The position numbers and the translations under genes were made by a program. A stretch of 64,000 nucleotides of DNA, from NCBI GenBank assembly GCA_942159475.1, contig OW804096.1, positions 112,504,194 through 112,568,193 of the forward strand. Reading direction: 5' to 3'. The stretch comes from Sthenelais limicola. Its lineage: Eukaryota; Annelida; Polychaeta; Phyllodocida; Sigalionidae. Within the stretch, counting starts at the first letter, position 1. Every line of letters starts with the position of its first letter. Below, one piece after another: positions 36,247 to 45,875 of this stretch. The notes beneath the pieces were generated by a model. The model was not told where the DNA came from, searched no databases, and saw nothing but the letters and a program-made list of their open reading frames with translations.

Positions 36247-37627
36247 ATGGCTGACCGTCCGCTACGTTCAAACACTGACCTGGCCAGTTTGAATCTTTTC
36301 AATATGAATCAAGCTAGGATAGCAGCCTATCTACAAAGCCAAGGACTTCTCCAACCTCATCCCAAATATCAAGTCCATGTGGAAATGGTCTTGTGTCTTC
36401 GACAGTTATTACAACGCAAGCGTCCATGAATCCACCGCCATCGGCTACCACTACCTCTACCTCCTCAGGACAGCTAAGTCTTTCATCCTGTTATCCTTAT
36501 AACACTCAAGTTGCACCTTACCAAACCATTCCTATTGACCAGAAATTAGATAGGTACATGGATGGTATTAACAACTCAATATCAATGATCCAAGACTCTA
36601 TATCAAAACTAACTACCTCCAATAAAATCAATGACTCAGCCATTGCCACGATCGATAATAAATTTGCTAGCCTTGAACTCATTAACCCATTGAGGACGGG
36701 GGCAGTTTACACATATTTTGCTTGGCTGACGGGGACCCTTTTCCCCCTTTTTGGGCTTCAGGACGGGTGTTTAACATGAGGTTTAGGGTTTGAAAACACT
36801 TTAAGAATATTTTCTTCAAATAATATGTGTCATATGTACATTGTTTAATAGGTGTAAACAGTTGTTGATCATATTTTTTCATAATTTCTAGAATTTGGTC
36901 TTCAATAATTAAAATAATGAGTCTCAATTGGGTGCAATATGGCAGCAACCTTGCTCCAAATTCACTTTCCAGCATTTACGTATGTTAGTTATGACGTCAT
37001 CATTATTGTCTCCATGACAACACACCTATGAAAATATTTCTAATGTGTTTGTATACATATATTTTAAATTTCATCAAAATCCGTTCATTTTTTATTAAGT
37101 TATGCCATCTTCAATTTATATAAAAAATTGATGCCTTGAGGCATCAGCCCGTCCCCTGAGCCATTTTGATGTTGATGCCTTGAGGCATCAGCCCGTCCTC
37201 AATGGGTTAATCAACGCCTATATACTGATAACCAAGCGCTGTCAACAAATCTCCGTGACCATGAGATTAGATTTTCAAACCTAGATGCATCTTTTGCAAA
37301 CCACGAATCTCGTATCCTAAATCTAGAAGCCCAAGCTACGATTAGACATCTTTCTTTCCCTCCTCCTCTCCATCCAAATCAAACCAATAACTGGCCCCCC
37401 TCCCCCCTAACAACACTCCTACCCCTAATCCTCCCCCTACTCAAAATCTTTCCACTCATGACGAACGTGATCTCAGAATCATACTCAAAGGTATTGAAGA
37501 AAAGCCTAATGAAAATCTTCAGAATACCATTGATGATTTTTTTGCACTTCTCCAACTGAATATTAAATACATTCAGACTGCAGGGACTTTGAAGGCCATA
37601 CACACAAAATCAGACCCGGATTCATAG
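36247..37627 (+). pseudogene. LINE-type retrotransposon ORF1, broken and interrupted
   Basis: A remnant of a nucleic-acid-binding ORF1. The N-terminus from ATG 36247 (MADRPLRSNTDLASLN) contains MNQARIAAYLQSQGL, which looks like a SAP-type DNA-binding motif. After a frameshift near 36400-36427 comes a Pro/Ser/Thr-rich linker (MNPPPSATTTSTSSG) and then a coiled coil (SISMIQDSISKLTTSN and on). A 521-base transposon flanked by TTAA then interrupts the frame (36682-37210). Removing it with one TTAA restores the coiled-coil frame, which resumes INQRLYTDNQALS. A second frameshift lies in the C-rich stretch near 37390-37440. The last part (DLRIILKGIEEKPNEN, then IDDFFALL) resembles the RRM-like domain of LINE ORF1 proteins. 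A stop follows at 37625-37627. No endonuclease/RT ORF2 follows. Family not determined. Confidence 0.7.
36682..37210. mobile_element. TTAA-flanked MITE inserted in the ORF1 fragment
   Basis: Perfect 15-base terminal inverted repeats CCCATTGAGGACGGG (36686-36700) and CCCGTCCTCAATGGG (37192-37206), flanked on both sides by TTAA (36682-36685 and 37207-37210). Ends starting CCC with TTAA duplication are typical of piggyBac-type transposons. It is 521 bp without a transposase. Near the right end, GATGCCTTGAGGCATCAGCC occurs once in full (37174-37193), with the related TTGATGCCTTGAGGCATCAG at 37129-37148, giving a subterminal palindrome repeat. Confidence 0.93.
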
Positions 37628-37753
37628 CCCATCGCTACTCAACTACAACCACCGATGGAATCCATTTTAGCCCAGCCACAAATGCCAAGCTGGTCAAAAA
37701 ACTTTTTTCTACTTTTTACAGAATTATCCATATTTTATGCGAATAACTTTCTG

Positions 37754-38292
37754 CCCCCTCAGCTCACACTTCACTAGTGATTTCGCTGCCGTATATCTTT
37801 ATTATTTGTTTTTCATTAAAACAGCTATTTCTTGCTTGCACTATATATAGTGATTCGCTTGATAGCTCAGTTACTTAACCATGTTCTATAAAAATTATCC
37901 AGTTTGTTCTCTTCTTCCACTGCCAAGCTCACACCATGTTTAGTGAGTCGCTTGACAAAGTATCCATATCTGATTATAGCCTGGTCCCAAGCTGGACTAT
38001 TTTTCTCCTTGTATAATTCTTGTATTATATATAAACTCTTAGTACAATGATAACAAGCTCACACTATATTCAAGTGATTCGCTTGCCCATTCGCTTGATA
38101 TTATATGTTTATACGTTGATCTGGCTTCAAGCTAGATATTCTCTTCATGTTATATGAACCCATTGTATTATGATTACAAGCCCACACTTTATCCCTGTGA
38201 ATTGAATGGCTCCTCGCTTGTTAATATGTATTTCTTATGCCGTTTACGTTTCACTTACAAACGCACACTAATTCAGTGATCCGCTTGATAAA
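37754..38292 (+). repeat. Array of degenerate hairpin-forming repeats
   Basis: Six occurrences of a motif CAAGCTCACACT-(N)-AGTGATTCGCTTG at about 37760, 37834, 37925, 38055, 38178 and 38259; the later units are about 80-130 bases apart. In most units CAAGC pairs with GCTTG and CACT with AGTG, making a stem-loop. Between units, related segments (TGGNNNCAAGCTNGANTATT) recur near 37988 and 38126, so the whole is a degenerate tandem array. It follows the ORF1 fragment directly. Function unknown. Confidence 0.75.
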
Positions 38293-41200
38293 TGTTCCGA
38301 TTATACATATTACGCAATAGCCACTAATGGACCTACATATTGATACCTCCGTCAATCACAGTGACAGTGAGCACCAAGTGTACTGAACATGATTCATCTC
38401 AGAGTAACAGGATAGTTGGGTACACAGCCACACCTGGCCAGTTTGGCAACAGATTTTAAACAAACGTCCTTTCAGCAGGTGACAAACACGTCAGGGACCA
38501 ATCAAAACAAACGTGCAACTACGTGATGGTCTTTTCCAATGGACCTATGATCAAAGTGCAGGCCTATCACATAGCCTAGGCTATGTGAAGCAACGACTAT
38601 ATAAACCCAAAATTTCACTGACTATTACGCATGTTGTGGTGAACTATCATTTCTGTCTAAATGATACACAAGTTCTACCCTTAGTAGTCCATTATTCTTT
38701 CATGCCCATAGATACATTCTTAGTCAGTTGGCAAAATCACCGAGGTAACAAAATCATTCAGACATAAGTCTGATTAGATTCAAAAGGCAGGTTAAATGAT
38801 ATATGACTATCAGAAAAGGTAATCAAATTGAAAGAGATAAAGGGCATAGGTTTCTCTAGTGAAATGACGAAGGGAAATTTGCATGCATCTATAATAGAAT
38901 TCAGTGCCATGGCATCTTATACATACTATGTGCATCTATCAGCCCGCTATTCAGGGCTTTCTTTCTTTATTTGCTGGCGAGATGGTCGGTCAATATTGAT
39001 TAATGCATCGCAATACAAGCGCAATTTTTTCCAGGACTACTTAATCATAATGGCCATCACTATTCATGCACTTTCACAATATGGGTCATATGAGTTGCAT
39101 GATTTTATAACATAAGATTCTATAACATTAAAAAAACGGTGTTATCCGTAATGAAAATAGAGCACCAACAACAAATCAAAGATCATAGAACCCTATGGTT
39201 TCATTTAACGAGAATAGACCCTTAGCTTTCTAAAAAGCTTCGCTAATAGTTCACTAAAACAGAACCCACAGGACAAGGCCTCATAACGTATACCCATCCC
39301 ATAACACTAAGTAACTTAGTGCCAGTGTAATGAAAACAAAGCAATCCCCCATAACTGTTGCCATGACTACATGTAAACATAAATCCTAGGAACAACAGGC
39401 ACCACAGCCTACACACGGGGCACTTCCTTAATATACATTTTGAACGACCTGTCGCTATGCGGTGCTACCAAAGATTATAGTCTCCTATAATCTTTGGTGC
39501 TACCACTAATCTGAGGTAATGCTCAGAATCTATGTGACGTCATAATGTATGACGAGACTGAAGAACAATATTCTCCGTCGATTTCCCTTGGTTGATCGTC
39601 GGGGATTGTCAAGGTAAAGGATTAATTATAAAGGTTACTTTGCTAGGTGAGGCTAGGAGTTGATACCTTGGTTGTCGATATTAGTTATAAGTTAAGATAG
39701 ATGACAATAAGTGAATTATCACAAGTTTAATGTATTTCGTCATCATTCTTATATGATTTCAAAGTTTGTTGCATTTGAAAAAAATCCCCACGGTTAAATA
39801 TTTAAGTCTTGTTGGGTTGGTCATGTGTGGAAGTGACCTGGGGGATGCGTGACCCCTGAGTGGGTATCGCCTGGTTAGTTCAGGGATTGACTACCTGATT
39901 TGGTGTTTTTTATATTTAATATCAACATTGTTCTCAGTGGTTTCGACAAAAAGTCTCACCAGGCACTAGTTTTCAGTTGCTCCTTGTGGAATGGGAGCTG
40001 GATTTATCAAGGTTTTTGGATAAAATGTCAGAAAATCATTGTTATCGATCGTCGTAGAATTCTCTATTGGGATGAATCACTATACCCTGAATGTTGTCAC
40101 GGGAGGAGTAGAGTTTATGGTGGTAGACCGTGGCCTACTAGCATGTTTTAAACCTGCAGTATACTAGAGTTGGTAAACCCAAAGATACACCCTGTTGTGA
40201 AGCATAGAATTTTGATACGGTGGGTTTCCTTGCACCTAGTCTGCCTAGTCTTGCCAGTGCGGTTCAGCATCTTCCAGTACCTGCAAGTGTTCGGACGTTT
40301 GCATGGTTTGAACGGTTGAGGTGTACCATTTTGTAGGCCTACTTTCTTGGTTTGCGTGGAGGCTCGTACCGGCTTAGATTAGCGTTGGGTCTTTGTCCCA
40401 AGATAATTCTTTAATAAACTATACATCATTAGCTCTTTAATTCACAAATAAGCAGGAACAAAACCTATTCCATGGTGCATGAAGCTGGAAAGCTCAAATT
40501 AAAATGCTACGTCTGGTGATTCCAACCCAGTAAAAAGAACTAATATATATGTTCTCTTCAGGAAGACCAACAAGACACAATTCACAAAGTTCTTGGTGAT
40601 TTGCTTCAGAAAACCAATTGTATAGTTTATGACAGGATAATTAAACAACAGTGATTTCTCTCTGATCTCGATGTGTGGGAGAAGGAATACCCTTAGTTCC
40701 TGTTAATCAGTTCCCATCCTCATAAAAACCAGCTGGGCCATGGGGTCGGCTCGCCTCCCTCACCCCAATTTTGGGGAAAGTTCCTCCTGTTTTAGCTTCA
40801 ATCCTCGGTATTTCTTTTACTACATACCATTAAGAGATTGGGTAGCCGACGTTTAATGATACTTAAATGACCACAAAACCCCCTTCCCTCTTCCCCCTTC
40901 CTCCTTTCCTGTTAAGGAATAGGGCGCTAAACTATAGGAATGTGTTTGGGGAGGCAAAGCACCAGGGTCCATCTGATACAGACTGACTGGCATTTCGATT
41001 ATTTTAGATTTCAACTGTTGCTTTTCTTTCAATTATCTAAGGGTTGGGTTTTTCTTCTAGGCTTGTAGGAACGGCAGGAAACAGTTGACATTATTTTTTT
41101 AGGACAGATAGCAATGAGCAGCATTACAAGGTATTGGTTTCTTTGGCATTTAGAAAAAAATTCTTTATATTAAGTCAGCAAATCTAATGACGCTACTAAA

Positions 41201-41611
41201 CATCAATCTTCTATGTACTAAACGCCAATCTTCTATGCATAAATTAGAAGGGTGTGAAATTGAAGAGATGTTTTTGTCAATATTGTTTGTGCTAATTTAA
41301 GCGGCAGCAAATCAGAAATGTTATTGAAGTGTGCTTCCTGAGTGGCAATCAATTTTAGTGAATCTCAACCATCAGAAAATCAATTGGCTGTTAATAGTAT
41401 GTATGTAAATATCTCATGTGTGAAGAAGTGAGCAAGGCCTTGAGAGCAATGACAATTTAACATCATGCAGATGGGGAAACAATCCCTGCACGTTTTACCT
41501 TTGTCCATATACTACTCAGGACCATGTAAGGGTGCTAGTGGCAAAAGAACGGAGTCTGTCTGTGCCAAGGAACATTGTAAATGAGATAACCATAAACATT
41601 GCAAAGAATGA
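38293..41611. other. No gene recognised
   Basis: Unique-looking sequence except for the mini-palindrome at 39461-39505 and a short local duplication (CAATCTTCTATG at about 41205 and 41226). Open frames here (for example 38828-39115) have no motif I recognise. Confidence 0.55.
39461..39505. repeat. Mini-palindrome inside a 10-bp direct repeat
   Basis: GGTGCTACCA occurs at 39461-39470 and 39496-39505. A perfect inverted repeat overlaps it: ACCAAAGATTATAG (39467-39480), loop TCTC, complement (39485-39498). The inner arms AGATTATA/TATAATCT with a 6-base spacer are the same as in 14463-14510. Confidence 0.92.
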
Positions 41612-43231
41612 AACAAAAATGGAACAGCTCACAGAAAGCAGAGCTCATACATTAAGGATACTACACATTTCCTTACAATGATCGACCAGGTAAGTGAAAA
41701 ACATCCGGATGCCTTTTTGGTAACTATGGATGTGACATCCCTCTATACCAACATTCCCAATTATGAGGGTATACAGGCGGTGTCGGAATTTCTGGACCGC
41801 AAGCGACCAGCCGGCCACCGACCGGGGTCAGGCCCGTTGAACTCCAGCATCCTGGATCTTTTGAAGATTGTTTTAGAGAAAAACAACTTCAGGTTCAAAG
41901 GCAAAAACTATATACAGGTAGGAGGGACCGCCATGGGCACCAGGGTGGCACCCTCCTATGCCAACATCTTTATGGACTGGTTTGAGAAGAAGTATGTCTA
42001 TACGTACCAGCATCAACCTGCTCTCTACTGAAGATACATAGATGACATCTTCCTACTTTGGGACGGTGCTGAAAGTGACCTCAATCTGTTCATAACACAC
42101 CTGAACTCAGTACACCCTCAAATTAAGTTCACTGCTGAAATTTCCAAGGAATCGATCAATTTCCTTGACACCACTGTAAGACAGGCCCCTGACAAGACCC
42201 TGTATACAGAGGTCTACAGCAAACCAACTGATGCAAACAACTACCTCCACTACCAGTCCGCACATTGGAAGAGGTGCAAGGACAGTATTGTGTACAGTCA
42301 GTTCATCCGCATCAGAAGGATATGCACCCATTTTAAGGATTTCGAACGCCATTGCTTGGAGAAAGCAGGGCATTTCCTTAGACGGGGCTATCCACTAGAC
42401 CAGATCACAGAGGCATTCGCTAAGGTCTCAGCAATGCAACGAGACACACTCCTTCAGCCGAAAGATAAGCCCTCGACCTCCACAGAAAGTGAAAAACCCT
42501 TAGTGGCGATCACTACTTTCCACCCCAGTTGTAACATTTTTGCAAAAGGGATTCGGGGGAATTGGGATCTTCTAAGCAGGTCTACGACAACGAGCCACCT
42601 ATATTCAAGGAAACTGCTCGTAGCCTACCGTAGACCTAAAAATCTGGGTGACTCGCTTATACGAGCTAAACTGCCCTCCGCAGACTCGTCCACCGCGCAG
42701 CCGAACCCTACCGTCAGCTCCACAGCCAGAAGCTGTAGACGCAAGAACTGTAGGTACTGTCCCAAACTGGACACAACAGGCAAAGTCACCTCGAATGTCA
42801 CAGGTAGAACCTACATAAGTCGACATAACATCTCTTGCAAAAGCAATAATCTTATTTATTGCATCAGCTGCAAGATATGCAATATACAATACGTAGGCAA
42901 GACTAAACAGCTGATAAGCCAACATATGTACCAGCATTTCAGGACTATCTCTCTACCTGATCGGCCGCTACACGACACCACCATCTCACATCATTTTAAC
43001 TCCCCAAATCACTCAGGGGAATCGAATATAGAAATTCATGTCCTTGAATTCATTCCGTTCAGCAATGACAAAGAAATCTCTGATGACATTCGAAACGAAT
43101 TAGAACTGAAGTGGATCCACAGAATGAAAACGATGTCTCCCACAGGACTCAACATCATGGACGCAATTACTTGGAAAACGGTCAATCAACCGGTCTGTAC
43201 CCCCGGGGGCCCCTCGCAATCAGCTATCTAG
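41612..43231 (+). pseudogene. Penelope-like retroelement (RT + GIY-YIG), 5'-truncated, one stop
   Basis: Open in a single frame for about 540 codons except for one TGA at 42029-42031. Reverse transcriptase motifs in order: FLVTMDVTSLYTNIP (motif A), VGGTAMGTRVAPSYANIFM (motif B), then directly after the TGA the catalytic RYIDDIFLLW (motif C) and INFLDTTV (motif D). A Cys-rich segment (SCRRKNCRYC, later SCKICNIQYVGKT) leads into a GIY-YIG nuclease. The usual Arg of the following helix (R-x-x-x-H) is His (HMYQH), which would impair cleavage. Such proteins nick DNA and prime reverse transcription of the element at the target. Recognisable similarity begins near SSYIKDTTHFL (about 41642), so the element's N-terminal part is missing, as is common after incomplete reverse transcription. 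The stop 43229-43231 follows a plausible C-terminus. Confidence 0.92.
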
Positions 43232-43875
43232 CCACGTTGAAAATTTTACACATAACGATAGCCTTGTTGCAAGACCCCACGGGGGACACAGATTGACCCC
43301 TAAGTATTCTTAAAAATAACAAATATCAAAAACAGTTGGGGGCTAAGCCCCCCCGACCTACGGTTGACATCCCACCTGGTTTTGTAGGAACCGGGTGATG
43401 ATCTCATTCAAAATAGCCTATTTTGCATGTTGATTAGCAATATCCACCACTTGGCCTGGGCTTTTGTGAACATATTGCTATTTATCTCCTCCCTAAAATA
43501 ATGGGAAGAACCTTTGGAAATATATTTGTATATCTCCCACAACAAACACCCCCCGTCGGCATCTTGATGCCGATGGCCTGACGAGCTATTATTAGCGAAA
43601 CCATGTAGTGCCAAACCAATGATATTCTTATTGGGAAGAAGGAAACTCTTACTTTTATTATCTTTTATCATCAATTCTCTTGTGGGGGAATTTTTGAGGA
43701 TATATACATCAGTTTTCCTTGTTTCTCTCACTTGAATGTACTTTCACAATGAGATAAACATAGCTGGGAGTCTTTTCCTAGCAACGAGCGCACCCCTTGT
43801 TGATGTCACTATGACATCGCCAAGGGACTAAGGAGGTCTTGGAAACCTACGTCTGAAGAACGTAACGTTCTTCAG
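43232..43875 (+). repeat. 3' flank of the Penelope-like element with hairpins
   Basis: Contains GGGGGCTAAGCCCCC (43336-43350), GATGTCA-CTA-TGACATC (43802-43818) and a 23-base palindrome CTGAAGAACGT-A-ACGTTCTTCAG (43853-43875). CTGAAGAACG is also the start of the motif at 2971, so the element's end probably lies at or beyond 43853. The exact 3' boundary and target duplication were not found. Confidence 0.5.
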
Positions 43876-44696
43876 TTACATGGTAGCATTCGAGGGGGAA
43901 AGGAGTCGACATTGCCACATCCAATTATGAAAGCAGAGCTATAGCTCTGTAGAATGGTAAACCATGTTCCACTCATAGAATGATACAGAAAATGCTTACA
44001 TCAAAGGCCCCCAAATTAGGGACCTTAAGTTTATTGAATCTGGTGATATCAAACGAGGCTTGTTCCATAAGAAAACAAGGTGCAAACCTGTATAGCTCTA
44101 CTTATGGCTGATACAGCCCACATAAGCCTTTAAAATTGTGATACTAAAGGATGTATATCCGGTAAAGCAAGATAATATCTTTACTTTCGCTTATTCTCTG
44201 GTTGTCGTTGGTCTTAAGCTTAAAGTGACACTGTTCTGGCCTTCATTCACGAGTAACGGAATTTCTACTCAATTTTCTGGTATCTGGTATTTCTTAACCT
44301 TCCTAACTAATCCCTGGTGATATCAAAACTTTGTAATCCATAGTATATGAGATATTTCGTAAAAATAGTGAGTAAATTCATTTCGGCTAGCTAGCCAAAA
44401 TCCAAAGTGCTAGTTGGGTTGGCAACTGGAGTTATATAAGCCCAGGTCGGAGCCCCATGTCACTGGGGTGTGGTCAATGATACAGGTTGGTGATTGGTAA
44501 ATAAAATGGAAATTAGTTTCTTTCCTGTCCACTTGGGGCATGGGGGAGCACCTTATGGTGGCTAGATCATTTTTTAGAAGAAGTTGTTTCTGCAACGAAC
44601 CGATTTGCGGCCGGCACAAGAATAATATTGGAACTCATCTGTGCCCTGAGAGCACCCTGTGTAGAGAGGTGGAGAGGAGAGTGAGTGGAAGAGTGG
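43876..44696. other. No gene recognised
   Basis: AT-rich sequence with no conserved frame or repeat noticed. Confidence 0.6.
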
Positions 44697-45117
44697 AAGT
44701 CTCTAACGTCCCAGGGCACAAACGTCCCAGGGCCCTAATGTCCCTGGGCAAACACATATCTAATGTCACTGGGCCCTAACGTCCCTGCCAACCATCCCTA
44801 ACGTCCCCGGGCCCAAATGTCCCTAACGACCCAGGGCCCAAATGTCCCAGGGCATAAAGGTCCCTAACGTCCCCAGGCCGAAACATCCCTAATGTCCCAG
44901 GGCCCTAACATCTCTAGGCCCCAACCTCCCTGGGTCCGTCGTCCCCTAACATCCCCGGGCCCAAACATCCCTAACGTCCCCGGGCCTAACGGTCCCCAGG
45001 CCGTAACGTCCCCGCACCCTAACATCCCCAGGTCCCAATGTCCCAGGGCCCAAACGTCCCCAATGTCCCAGGGCCCAAACAGTCCACGGCCCCAAACGTC
45101 CCAGGGCCCTAACATCT
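44697..45117. repeat. GC-rich minisatellite, GGGCCCTAACGTCCC-type
   Basis: About 420 bases of variable-length units combining CCCAGGGCCC, TAACGTCCC and AAACGTCCC. Long frames on both strands (repeating Pro-rich or Gly/Trp-rich peptides) are by-products. Confidence 0.95.
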
Positions 45118-45549
45118 AGAGAAAAGGAGGCGAGAGTTCACACCCAATCTCGGAAGCGACGTATTATACACATGGTACTGTACCTGCATGATAGGATTGT
45201 ATATTGTCATATTATTTTGTGTATCAATTAATAAATGTTTCTAATTAAAAAAAAGTGCAAATACATGGGTGCATAGCACCGGGTATATAAGGATTCGTGC
45301 ACTGCACTATACAGTTGTAGGTGTGTTTTGCTAGTTCACCATGATCTCTATGTGCTCCCATTCATAGCTCAGGTGCATGCTGGGCAATTTCATCTGGCAG
45401 TATATGCTAAAAATCTACTTTTACTTTTAATATATATCATATTTGTAACATATTGTTTGATTAGAATTCCTTTCATTCTATCTTTATCATTACCGGTAGC
45501 TAGTTATTCCCAACCATAGTAAATGTGTCAAACAATCAGTTGTTGAAAA

Positions 45550-45660
45550 CCTTCAAAATCACCTGCCTTGAACAGATTATTTTGAGGAAAACAATACCCA
45601 GGTAACCTCACTATAGATCTATGTAAGCGAAAGTTAGAGTCCTGTACATGCAGTCAGTAA
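45550..45660 (+). repeat. Dispersed repeat related to 20965-21080
   Basis: Same order of blocks as the copy at 20965-21080: TTATTTTGAGGAAA, ATACCCAGGTAACCTCACT, GAAAGTTAGAG, CCTGTACA. Divergence is substantial. Confidence 0.7.
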
Positions 45661-45790
45661 AAAGTATTTCAAGGGTCCGGTGTACAGCGTTGATTGTTGT
45701 AGTCCAGATGTGTGTGTGGCAAGTAGGACTATCGTCACAATTTGATGGGAATGAGAATGGGAATGGCTTTATAGTATAATATAACGCTAC

Positions 45791-45814
45791 CCCCCCCCCC
45801 CTCCCCCCCCCCCA
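45791..45814. repeat. C-run, then (CA)n
   Basis: Homopolymer C interrupted once by T, then CACACACACAC; prone to length error. Confidence 0.9.
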
Positions 45815-45836
45815 CACACACACCCTACTGTTAAAA

Positions 45837-45875
45837 GCTGGGTACTGCTGCTCCTATAGTGCAGCAGTACCCAGC
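45837..45875. repeat. Perfect 15-bp hairpin
   Basis: GCTGGGTACTGCTGC, 9-base loop, exact complement. It is preceded by TTAAAA, as is the MITE at 51361 (TTAAAAGCTGGG), so it may be a minimal derivative of the same TTAA family. Confidence 0.9.

Noticed and set aside
44864..45119. Long Gly/Trp-rich and Pro-rich frames on both strands
   Set aside because: They follow the GGGCCCTAACGTCCC minisatellite and have no independent coding signal.
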